The notes below the pieces were generated by a model. That model did not search any database. It worked only from the letters and a program-made list of their open reading frames with translations, and had not been told where the DNA came from. Source: a bacterium (GTDB lineage: Bacteria; Bacteroidota; Ignavibacteria; Kapaibacteriales; UBA7675). Taken from it: a stretch of 64,000 nucleotides of DNA. This document shows, one piece after another, positions 49,601 to 55,436 of the stretch (position 1 is the first letter of the stretch; every line of letters starts with the position of its first letter). The translations under genes and the position numbers were made by a program. Location of the stretch: positions 1 through 64,000 of the forward strand of contig JAUIKM010000005.1 of assembly GCA_030430495.1 (NCBI GenBank). The letters run 5' to 3'.

Positions 49601-50747
49601 TGCTGGTGAAGGTGCCGTCGCCATTGTTGAACCAGATGTGATCCGAAGCGCTGCGGTTGGCGAAAACGGCATCGAGGTCGCCGTCGCCATCCAGATCGCC
49701 GATGGCGACAGCCAGGCTTCTCTGTGTGCCAAATGTCGCGCTTGCAAAGGTGGCGTCGCCGTTGTTAAACCAAATCTCGTTCGGGTTTGTATCATCGTTT
49801 GCTACCAGCGCATCCAGGTCGCCATCGCCGTCAAGGTCGCCAATGGCAATGTCGGAACTTGCATTGGTGGCTGAACCATGGGCGCTGCTGACAAAACTCG
49901 CATCGCCGTTGTTAAGCCAGATAGCCAAAGGTTCACTGTCGCGCGCAAAAATGGCATCGAGGTCGCCGTCGTTGTCGAGATCGCCAAGCACGACTCCCTG
50001 CATATTGCCGCTGCCGAAGGTCTGAACGTCGAACGTGCCGTCGCCATTGTTAAGCCAGATGTGGCTGTCGTTGTCGGTGTTGGCTACGATCGCATCTATA
50101 TCGCCATCGCCGTCGAGGTCGCCCGTCGCGACGTCGTTACTGGTTGCTCCGCCCGTCGTATATGCGTCAAAGTCGGCTTCACCTTCCAGCGCTTCCGCCA
50201 CGAAGGAATACACGGTGGGATTATTTATCGGCGTACCGCCTGAGGACTCGGCCTCGAATATTGATACGGAGATTGTCTCGCCGACTTTAAACGCGCTGTT
50301 CGGTGTGAAAATTCGCGTTGGATTGCCGCTGAATACTCCGTTCCGGGAGAGAAATCCCGTTTGTGAGCCATAGATGGAGATGTTGGCGGCGGTCAGCGTC
50401 GATGTGTCCATCGGAACACTGATTTCGATTGAGATATTCGATCCGCTTGCGATGTTAAACGCGTTGGTGGTAGGCGACAAGGACGTGATAGTTGGTGTCT
50501 GTGCATTCAAATTCGAAAGGGATGTGAATGACATTGTGGCGACGCCGGCGAGCAAGGCTGCAAGTCGTGGATTGTTACACGGATTGAGAATCCCAATCAG
50601 TTTGTTAATTCGCTTTTGCAGCCAGCCAATTTTGCGGCGCGTATCGGACTGGCCGTCGACTTGCGTGCAGCAGCGCAACAATCGACGCTGGTATTTGTGC
50701 AGTTGCTGAAGTGGAGAGCTTGTTCGTTTAAATGTAGTACGTCGCAT
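40650..50747 (-). CDS. Giant T9SS-secreted multi-propeller surface protein
   Basis: A 3365-residue secreted protein. Order from the N-terminus: a basic stretch of about 60 residues then a hydrophobic signal (LAALLAGVATMSF, cleavage near NAQ at 83); an Ig-like (SbsA-type) domain; seven FG-GAP/VCBS repeats (GDLDGDGDLDAI type, EF-hand-like Ca2+ loops); this Ig-plus-seven unit occurs four times (to about residue 1820); an IPT/TIG-like domain; eight repeats of about 101 residues linked by VNDPP (about 1920-2625); PKD-like and cadherin-like domains; a lactonase-type propeller with seven SPDG repeats (about 2796-3173); a further cadherin-like domain; and a C-terminal T9SS sorting domain (AAGVYVVELEVEDGG, KLVIVR). 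It probably acts as a Ca2+-stabilised adhesin or carbohydrate binder. ATG 50747 has GAAGG 7 bases upstream; a start at 50792 is possible. Confidence 0.9.
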   Translation of the reverse strand: MRRTTFKRTSSPLQQLHKYQRRLLRCCTQVDGQSDTRRKIGWLQKRINKLIGILNPCNNPRLAALLAGVATMSFTSLSNLNAQTPTITSLSPTTNAFNIASGSNISIEISVPMDTSTLTAANISIYGSQTGFLSRNGVFSGNPTRIFTPNSAFKVGETISVSIFEAESSGGTPINNPTVYSFVAEALEGEADFDAYTTGGATSNDVATGDLDGDGDIDAIVANTDNDSHIWLNNGDGTFDVQTFGSGNMQGVVLGDLDNDGDLDAIFARDSEPLAIWLNNGDASFVSSAHGSATNASSDIAIGDLDGDGDLDALVANDDTNPNEIWFNNGDATFASATFGTQRSLAVAIGDLDGDGDLDAVFANRSASDHIWFNNGDGTFTSTGFGGGTSSGAALGDLDGDGSLDLLLARSDGNIIAVNDGSGGFATSSIGGGDCKGVAIGDMDGDGDLDAVFVSFGDNQVWLNNGNATFLTSNKLGGGVNYGLALGDLDGNGNLDVIISRNGKERVALNYPGPLPTIVSLSPATNANAAPASSTIDIEFNIAMNASTLTAANISIHGSQTGYLSQFGVFSGNPTRIFTPGKAFKFGEKVSVSIFGAESPVGRPIDDPFVYSFVTKTLQGKVDFNAYTSGGATSNDVAMGDLDGDGDIDAIVANTDNDSHIWLNNGDGTFAIQTFGSGNMHGVALGDLDNDGDLDAVFVRDGEPPAIWLNNGDATFASSAYGANSIASEDLAVGDLDGDGDLDLLIANDDSYPNEIWLNNGDMTFAGDTFGAGESLAVAIGDLDGDGDLDAVFANRNAADHIWFNNGRGGFSSTGFGVGTSSGVALGDLDGDGDLDLTLARSDGNIIGINDGSGTFTTSSSGGGDCKGVALGDMDGDGDLDAVFVSFGDNQVWLNNGDATFLTSNTLGGGVNYDLALGDLDDNGNLDVIISRNGKERVALNEVDPKIANLVPGTNANTAVRDAGIRISFNQIMDTGTLTTATVPTHANLIVHAMQTGHVSAAAAISYTSNNKTVIIDPAQDFQAGEEVWVTITGATTRSGLFYTPYKVYGFRAAVDGGFADFSVNKLGDGRDAEVAIGDLDGDGDLDAIIASSLNSAQEIWLNNGDGSFATSTFGAGSSHNVKMGDLDGDGDLDAVISNGGSQAQDIWINNGDATFTTSTLGAGNGNDLAMGDIDGDGDLDVIVVSSGAITPEIWFNNGDATFNSVGFGDDTNAIALGDLDGDGDLDALLGDEYYGKIYLWLNNGDGSFVSSSSSGGTTESVALGDLDGDGDLDAIVARRIGAQEIWLNNGDATFSTATFGSGFSRDLALGDLDGDGDLDAIIANDNDQAQEIWINNGDGTFTSSEFGNGESNGIALGDLDGDGDLDAIIANDSGPQHIWFNQLQPRITAINPTTNATAAARDSNIEIAFNQPMSTATLVADDVPTHANLIVYGNQTGHITTKASISYSNGDATVTIDPLTHFQPGELISLSITNAASTLGDVIAGPRVHQFRAEVYGGSGVFSSNSFGAGNSRGIAVGDLDGDGDLDAIMANTSNEPQDIWINNGDGSFTSTTFGSGNSFSVVLGDLDGDGDLDAIVGNSNGSAQEIWLNNGNAVFTSSSFGAGSGHDLATGDLDGDGDLDVIMANSGSGHMEIWFNNGDGSFNSTNIAHEGSTVAIGDLDGDGDLDALIEDDYYVRRYLWLNNGDGSFATSSSSGGSALGVELGDLDGDGDLDAVFANRLSAQDILFNNGDATFATATLGSGTSYGLALGDIDGDNDLDVIVANNSDEAQDIWINNGDGTFSPSTFGAGGSRAVAMGDLDGDGDLDAIVGNFGGEAQEIWFNIPQTPTISSIVPTSTTASLSAMRLTVTGEHFVNTSAQVTTLDANGTTNGNRSLSLFASDFFGFSAILPAGAVSTAGTLTLTVTNPSGSTSTSITVLNDTPQISTSQTLINFNEDQAINLTVALADVWPGIAGLVVTPPTADLATIASITQIGATDATTKFLVTPVSNANGSVPLEFTVSDGELNSSTSFTLTINPVNDPSTVQADQNAITTNEDNTTSTTISLADIDTGFNNLILTATSSDQSIATNGGLTFGATGATTSLFVDPVSNTNGNVQITVTVDDGEFTRSTSFNLIVIPVNDPPTVQADQSTITTDEDNATSTTISLADIDTGFNNLILTATSSDVAIVSNAGISFGATGASTTLFVDPASNTNGNALITVTVDDGEFTRSTSFNLIVSPVNDPPTVQADQSTITTDEDNATSTTVNLADIDTGFNNLILTATSSDVAIVSNAGITFGATGASTTLFVDPVSNANGNVQIAVTADDGEFTRSTSFNLTVNPVNDPPTVQADQSTITTNEDNAASTIVSLADVDTGFNNLILTATSSDVAIVSNAGISFGATGATTGLFINPVANANGNVFITVTVDDGEFTRSTSINLTVNPVNDPPVVSTSNTAITTNEDTPGSTTFQLLDLDTPLSHVILSATSSVKSVLPNNRIVIGATGATTSLFYDPATNANGLTEITVYADDGEYVRSTRLTLNVSAVNDPPAITANSLKAYTHEDVATTINIALFDRDTPFSSLILRATSGNPALLVNNNIEFGTTAATIEVTMTPECGVTGPAIVTLVVSDGEFERATEVCLTVQAIDPLSITGASRACPGFATPYTALPVDPDAAHFWEVEGGVIAGGQGTGSIQVIWENAPSTATIDLLRTAPSGCTRATQFVATPAEALALMDYIYVEGSNGTSNVIANDLGDNLFITAVEDPASGSVVTSASTVTYTPDPGFAGVEYFSYTAQTPEGCAVTGSIVAISPGDVNANVNLEFVEVQQDRANGVRGLQAAISAAISPDGKFIYVAGRNDHSIAIFERNTTNGTLTYQSRVRHGHNGVTGLKYVSDVAISPDGTHLYAAGYAQNALVVFVRNTHTGELTFVERKRKGDTDGAQTINGMKRPRGCAVSPDGRTVVATGYGDHSIAVFRYNLATGGLIFHEFHKNGIGDVLGLKQALGLTFSLDGKHLYVAGSGNDAIAIFKHDLETGHLTFVGQVKDNNAGTNGLNAVTDVAVSPDGKHVYAAAYGDNAIAAFSRSATSGSLSFVDVYLDGSGSIDGLNGANGVAVSPNGSQVWAAGQLDNSVVLFERNQSAGELHFVKQVEDGVDGFEGLNGVTMSALSPHSDFAYATGNSDDALTVILRNRTPEANDDMPGTALKHSTLVIKPLLNDIDADGHTLTITSKTNGTLGTVVITGGGTTLDYAAGAATGADSFTYSISDGHGGSSTATVMLNVTNGKQGIELTTVDSTSDLEFQPTPARFETEVSFEISESGPATLRLRDMRGAEILSLDLGELSGGKHKVKVDLHDKSGRRLAAGVYVVELEVEDGGHAVGKLVIVR
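43150..44990 (-). repeat. Tandem VNDPP-linked repeats inside the giant gene
   Basis: Unit of about 303 bases (101 residues). Seven VNDP linkers separate eight units. Units at about 43770-44680 are nearly identical in DNA, including synonymous sites, so they arose by recent duplication or are kept alike by recombination. They encode cadherin/Ig-like strands with the segments VDDGEFTRSTSFNL and TNEDN. Confidence 0.85.
45285..50165 (-). repeat. FG-GAP/VCBS repeat array inside the giant gene
   Basis: Twenty-eight copies of a motif of about 44 residues, in four groups of seven separated by Ig-like domains at about 48890-49215, 47560-47925 and 46260-46600. Groups 1 and 2 are offset by about 1294 bases and are more alike, including their preceding Ig domains. 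Groups 3 and 4 form the second similar pair. The DNA carries many copies of a GTCGCCGTCGAGGTC-like string. Confidence 0.85.
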
Positions 50748-51377
50748 TGTTCGACCTTCGCAAATACATACGTCGTTCCTGGAAAAGGACATCCCTTTTG
50801 GTTGTCATGTAGTTAACAACGGACTGTAAAACAGCAGGTGCAAAATCAACTGTCTCTCGATTGCCGGTTTAAAAGTCGACCAGCCCGATGAATGGCTGCG
50901 ACTATGAATCAGAGGTGAGTCGAGAAATCAAGCATAGGGTTGGCGCGAAACGAACGTTAATTAATGCGACAGACCGCTGAGGTCAGAACGTTTGCCGGAA
51001 GTTCAGACTCATTTGCGAGTCTGTCGCATTGATTCAAAGTGCTTGCAGGCGCCAACCTGGTCCGGTGTTTCAATTCACACCGCAGCAGTTGAACTCGACA
51101 CGATTGATTGCAAATACAAGAGCAGTTGGTTCGGCCAGCGGTACGAGGCATGGCACCGAAGCCGCAGCTCAACTGCCCTCCGTATACGGCAGGCAAGATA
51201 GGTGGCGTCAAGTGCAACATTCACACAGCAAAACCACGCAATGCGTGTTGCTGTCGCTCCAGCGTGGTGTCGCTGTCGCTCGCCGTAGCGGCATAATGCA
51301 TCCGGGCCGTATGATTTGTTCGCTGGTTGGAAACGAGCAACGAGTTGATGAGGAGATGTGAGTCCGGAGCGCTGGTG
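50748..51377. other. Long leader between the TPR-LuxR gene and the giant gene
   Basis: About 630 bases without a supported gene, on the upstream side of the giant gene. It contains a perfect 12-bp inverted repeat (50963-50974 / 51019-51030) and, overlapping its right arm, a 6-bp hairpin (51005-51010 / 51017-51022). Small open frames here have no motif. The giant gene's promoter is expected in this stretch. Confidence 0.5.
50963..51030. promoter_or_regulatory. Inverted repeat upstream of the giant gene
   Basis: Arms of 12 perfectly paired bases around a 44-base spacer, about 215 bases upstream of the giant gene's start. A smaller hairpin shares four bases of the right arm, so the two folds exclude each other. 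It could be an operator for the neighbouring regulator or a leader switch. Confidence 0.4.
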
Positions 51378-53447
51378 TTACTGGCTGTGGGCGAGTCTGG
51401 CGATGACGGCGTTGAGGTCTGCGCCCGCTTCGAGATCAAATTTTTTGCGGATGCGGTAGCGGTACGATTCAATCGAACGAGGCGTGACGTTCAGAAGGCG
51501 GGCGATGTCCTTGTTCGCTACATTGGAGCCAATGAGCGCGCAGACTTTGCGTTCCGTAGCGGTCAATTGAGGGTACTCGTCTGCGAGCCGGGCCAGTATT
51601 CCGTGGTCGAGTGGGATGAGCACCGTATCGGGGCCGTCGCTCTCGAAATCATTCAGTCGCTCGGCCACAAGCTGCCCGGCTTTCTTTTGCCGTTCCAGGA
51701 GCGCAGCGTGATCTGTTGTTTTCTCACGAAGCAGTTGGTGCAACTCGCGAAAAATGTGCTCATCGCGTTCGAGTTGTGCGCCGGTGACCTGCAGAGTATC
51801 GCTTGCAGACTGCTTTTCCTTTGTCAGCTGTTCGAGTTGGATCTGCAGTGCTGCATTGTCCTGTCGCAGAATGTGCGTGTCGTGTTCAGAAATAAGCTGC
51901 TCCAGTCGTAGCATCTGTCGCTTTTTTTCGGCATCCCTTTCATACTGCAGCATAGATCGCAGGTGTTCCAGTGCTTTGGCGTGGTTGCCGGCGGATTCGT
52001 GGGAATCGGCAAGCAGTCCGTGCATTGAGCGGAGCAGTTTTACTTGCAGGCCGTCCTGCAGTTTTTCGATGCCTTCATTGAGCAGGTCGATTGCCGTTGC
52101 GAAATCTCCCCGACGACAGTGGAATGTTCCCAGATTGAGGAAACACTCCGCTTGCGTTTTGCGACTGCCGTGTTCGGACGCAAGGGCGAGCGCTTGTCGG
52201 ACAGAGGTCACTGCGGCGTCAAAATCACCCCGGGCAAAGTAAAGGTCGCCAAGTGCATTGTAGAGCAGGATACGTGAATTCAGGCTGTATTGAAAGGCTC
52301 CGACGCGCAAGATTTTGTCGATATACTCACGGAGTGCGTCGAGATCGCAGCATTCCGGACAATGGCGTACCAGATTCGAAATCGCAAATACCACCTTTAC
52401 GCTTGTGCCGCATTGCGGCAGCAATAGAGCGCAGCGCTGGAAGTAGTCCCGCTGCGCAACGCGATCGCCAGATTCCTTGGCAATGAACCCGAGGCTGGCC
52501 AGGCAGATCGCCATGCCGTCTTTATCGCCTGCCGTCTCGAAGAGTTTGAAGGACATATTGAATTGCTCTAGAGCCAGATCGTAGCGGTCGTAGCCTTTGT
52601 GAAATTCTCCTGCAGAATAGCGGAGGTCGGCTTCCTGCCAGGTATTGTCAAGTTGTTTGGCGACTGCGATGGCTTCGTTATTCAGACTGAAAGCTTCGGA
52701 TACTTTACCCGCCAGATAGTAATTCAAACTTGCCAGTCTGAGGGTATGCACGAGTTCTGAATGGTGTCCAATATGACGAAGGATCGAAAGGGCTTCGCGC
52801 AGATTTTGATCTGCCATCTGCGTATCGCCGGTGCTGTAGTAATAATATCCCAGGCTCGCCAGAGCGGTGGCCCGACGTGAGTCCGGTTCGGGGGTGAGTT
52901 TGACGGCACGCTGAAAGCATGTTTTTGCCCCGTCCCAGTCTTTTACTATCAGCAGAGTATCGCCTTTGGACTTGTACAGCAAGGGCAGAGCTTCGCGTAG
53001 ATTGCTGTTCTCGCCGCAGTTAATGCCGAGATTGAGGTATTTGATCGCCTTGTCGTGTTTGTTCTGCTGATTATAGGTCGCCGAAATAAGTTGGACACAT
53101 TCCAGAAATTCCGGCCATTTGGCGAGCTCTTCGTAGAGGGTGAGCGCTTCCTGCAGAACACTTTCCGCCTGAGGAAGTTGATGGTTCTGTTTCAGACTGG
53201 CGCCTTGTGCGTGGAGGCAGCGAGCCAGCCCTTCGCGATACGCGCGGTCGACGGAGCCTCTTTCCTGCGCTTTGGCAAGGAGGCGACGCGCCTGGGCAAC
53301 GGCATCAGCTGCCAGTTCCGTGCCTTCTTTGACGGATTTCAGATAGGTGAGGGCTTCAACCAATTCGGCTTTGGCTGCCAGATTTCGAAGGCCATGGGTA
53401 TAGTGCACCTTCTTGCGCAGCCTGGCAATATGGTCGGTAGAATGCAT
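51378..53447 (-). CDS. TPR-containing LuxR/GerE-type regulator
   Basis: A 689-residue cytosolic regulator. Residues about 100-480 are a tandem of tetratricopeptide repeats (for example LASLGYYYYSTGDTQMADQNLREAL, NLGTFHCRRGDFATAIDLLNEG). A coiled coil rich in Gln, Glu and Leu follows (about 490-600). The C-terminus is a LuxR-type helix-turn-helix with LTATERKVCALIGSNVANKDIARLLNVTPRSIESYRYRIRKKF. There is no signal peptide, membrane helix or receiver domain. Bacteroidota have related TPR-LuxR proteins, usually membrane-bound. It lies upstream of the giant gene in the same direction and is its likely regulator. Confidence 0.85.
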   Translation of the reverse strand: MHSTDHIARLRKKVHYTHGLRNLAAKAELVEALTYLKSVKEGTELAADAVAQARRLLAKAQERGSVDRAYREGLARCLHAQGASLKQNHQLPQAESVLQEALTLYEELAKWPEFLECVQLISATYNQQNKHDKAIKYLNLGINCGENSNLREALPLLYKSKGDTLLIVKDWDGAKTCFQRAVKLTPEPDSRRATALASLGYYYYSTGDTQMADQNLREALSILRHIGHHSELVHTLRLASLNYYLAGKVSEAFSLNNEAIAVAKQLDNTWQEADLRYSAGEFHKGYDRYDLALEQFNMSFKLFETAGDKDGMAICLASLGFIAKESGDRVAQRDYFQRCALLLPQCGTSVKVVFAISNLVRHCPECCDLDALREYIDKILRVGAFQYSLNSRILLYNALGDLYFARGDFDAAVTSVRQALALASEHGSRKTQAECFLNLGTFHCRRGDFATAIDLLNEGIEKLQDGLQVKLLRSMHGLLADSHESAGNHAKALEHLRSMLQYERDAEKKRQMLRLEQLISEHDTHILRQDNAALQIQLEQLTKEKQSASDTLQVTGAQLERDEHIFRELHQLLREKTTDHAALLERQKKAGQLVAERLNDFESDGPDTVLIPLDHGILARLADEYPQLTATERKVCALIGSNVANKDIARLLNVTPRSIESYRYRIRKKFDLEAGADLNAVIARLAHSQ

Positions 53448-53678
53448 AGCCGCGAGTCTCTCAGCTTATGTCGGAAATATGGAAGATAAGGACGGGAATC
53501 ACCGCGATCAGCTTGTAGACAATTGCGGTAGTGGTTCGCGTCGCACGCTGAAGCGGCATGATGCATCATGCTTGTACGCTGCGCTCATGGTTCGGGGGCG
53601 CTACCTACCGAACCGAGGAATCGGAAAGTGCCTGCGCGACTCACTCTCCGGACAACATCAATCCAACTTTCCCACCTG

Positions 53679-54016
53679 ACATCCCGTTCAACACGAATTC
53701 CGGCCCGCTTGACCACGCCCTGTGGCACATGAATCGATTAGCGCTTGAAAACCGGAGATTGCTTTGTAGACTTGTGTTGTTGACTCGCACACCGCGGATG
53801 TGCGGGTCGCATTGACCTTGACACAGGCGCAAAGCCGACTGGAATCTGCTGATTCCGGTCGGGAGGTAGGCCTGTGTGGTGGAGGATAACCAGACGTCGG
53901 AGGTGGTGGCTGGGGGCGGGCCCAACTTGATTTCACACAGGAGTCCGTCTTTCCGACATGAACTTGAAACTCAACAACCAGCGAATATCCTCATCAACTT
54001 TCACCCCGGCGACATC
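53679..54016 (+). repeat. 338-bp direct repeat, right copy
   Basis: Gap-free match to 37138-37475 with about nine differences. One difference changes a G-T pair in a predicted 10-bp hairpin to A-T, so the stem is kept; another falls in a small hairpin loop. The edges show no transposase, integrase or tRNA, and no terminal inverted repeat is evident. It marks the right edge of the accessory block. Confidence 0.9.
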
Positions 54017-54359
54017 TACCCGACCCGCAGTATCGCATGCGCGCATAATTTTGTGTACATCGAATTGCAATCAACGTCCGCCAACTGCATTCAGCACTGA
54101 ATTATTGCAGCCCCATTTAATGCCAACGACTGCTTGCATCCTGAACTTGACGTCCTGATTCTGGGAAAAGCCCCACACCGCGTGCAGTTGAAGTCTCAGG
54201 TTCTTGCCGAATGAGTGTTTTGTTTAACTTGTGAAGTAGAAAACGGATGCCGGGCACAAATACGTGGCGAAGAAGTACGGAGCAATGTGCCGCGTTCTCA
54301 GGAATGAGAATTGCGCCCAAAGACGCATTCTTTGATTGAGCTCTTCAAACCCGATGATG

Positions 54360-54402
54360 AACAAAAAGAAAAAGCAAGCCGCCGCAGGAGGCGAAGCGCT
54401 CA
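54360..54402 (+). repeat. Short dispersed element, copy 3
   Basis: A-rich lead, AAGCAAGCCGCC and then GGCGAAGCGCTCA with the shortest spacer of the four copies. A tiny open frame (MNKKKKQAAAGGEALRSQK, from 54357) runs through it, but the frame is not kept in other copies. Confidence 0.6.
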
Positions 54403-54459
54403 GGAGTCAGAAATAAACGGGTGAGTTAACAATCCCAAAAAGGTCACGCTCAAGTCGTG

Positions 54460-55392
54460 TTAAAACGGCGTCCACACAAACGACATAAACGGCGCCGCAG
54501 CCGGCTGTGTGAAAACCGCGATGCCGAAGTCAGCCGCGACGGAGCTGTTGCTTAAACGCAGGCCAAGGACAAGCGTGGTGTTCGTCGGGCGGCCGACGTC
54601 GCTGTTCCAAAGCTCGCCGATAAAATGCAGGCCGTCGTACTGCGTGAAACGCGTGTCCAGACCGATGCCGACGCCCACCGCGCCGTCCTGATAACTGATC
54701 CTGAACGGATCGAGACGATCGCCGGCGCTGACTGTGTACTGATCGCGTGAGCCGACTTTGGCAAAACCCATCAGTGAAATCGTCGAGCGCGGGCGTTCAA
54801 AGGTCGCCACACCATAGACATGCAGAAAACGATTGTTGCTGTTTAACCAGGCCGAGTTAACGCCCAGCGCCAGGGACATGTTGTCGACGCTTCCCTCCAG
54901 CTCCTGCTCGTAGAGCGTGATCTTGGCGTTTAACAGGCTGACCTGCTCGCGCGCGTCCAGCGTGGGAATAAATGAACGTGCAAAGGTGATCGACGCGATA
55001 TCCGCGATGCCGAATCCGCCGTAGAGCGCCGCCAGCTCGGCTGCGCCGATAAAGTGATTGTCGCCGATGGGTTTTGCCGTCGGCATCAGAAAAATGCGAT
55101 GTGTGTGCCGGTAATTGTCGCTGCGCAGCCGGATTTCCGCAATCTGACTCGTAAACACCGTCGCCTCGCCCAGTGCCGTCTCCATCACGATGCCCGGGCC
55201 GAATTCCTCATCGTCGACCGTACTCAGGATCTCGCCTGTTAACAGGTCGCCGTTGTTTAAGCGGATAATGACAATCCGGCCTTTTAACTCCGTCGCCTGC
55301 TCGATGGTGTCGTCGGCCAACATCGTGACCGCAGCGCAGGGGCCCAGAGATGCGAGAACTAACAGTAAAAGCACACAAAGGCGATGAGCCAT
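54460..55392 (-). CDS. Predicted exported envelope protein, unknown family
   Basis: A 310-residue protein with a signal peptide (LCVLLLLVLASLGPCAAV). The early mature part, GRIVIIRLNNGDLLTGEILSTVDD followed by QIAEIRL, resembles an SH3-like or Sm-like barrel seen in some exported proteins. The rest is strand-rich and ends in FGIAVFTQPAAAPFMSFVWTPF with a terminal aromatic, as in outer-membrane proteins. A truncated copy of its end occurs at 40462-40566. No family is recognised. It lies downstream of rlmN on the same strand. Confidence 0.65.
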   Translation of the reverse strand: MAHRLCVLLLLVLASLGPCAAVTMLADDTIEQATELKGRIVIIRLNNGDLLTGEILSTVDDEEFGPGIVMETALGEATVFTSQIAEIRLRSDNYRHTHRIFLMPTAKPIGDNHFIGAAELAALYGGFGIADIASITFARSFIPTLDAREQVSLLNAKITLYEQELEGSVDNMSLALGVNSAWLNSNNRFLHVYGVATFERPRSTISLMGFAKVGSRDQYTVSAGDRLDPFRISYQDGAVGVGIGLDTRFTQYDGLHFIGELWNSDVGRPTNTTLVLGLRLSNSSVAADFGIAVFTQPAAAPFMSFVWTPF

Positions 55393-55436
55393 GTTGTTTA
55401 ATCCGGCGTGAAGTGGTTGGGAGAATTCTTCGCTGT

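Larger units (their letters stand above)
53448..54459. other. Non-coding region around the right repeat
   Basis: No gene is supported. It contains the right copy of the 338-bp repeat with a diverged tail to about 54185 and one copy of the short dispersed element. Open frames in it are by-products of the repeat DNA. Confidence 0.55.

Noticed and set aside
45285-50165. CRISPR-like regular repeats
   Set aside because: The regular strings are coding repeats (FG-GAP) in one long open frame; the intervals are not unique spacers.
54357-54416. 19-codon microprotein MNKKKKQAAAGGEALRSQK
   Set aside because: The frame is not kept in the other copies of the dispersed element, so the DNA rather than the peptide appears to be conserved.
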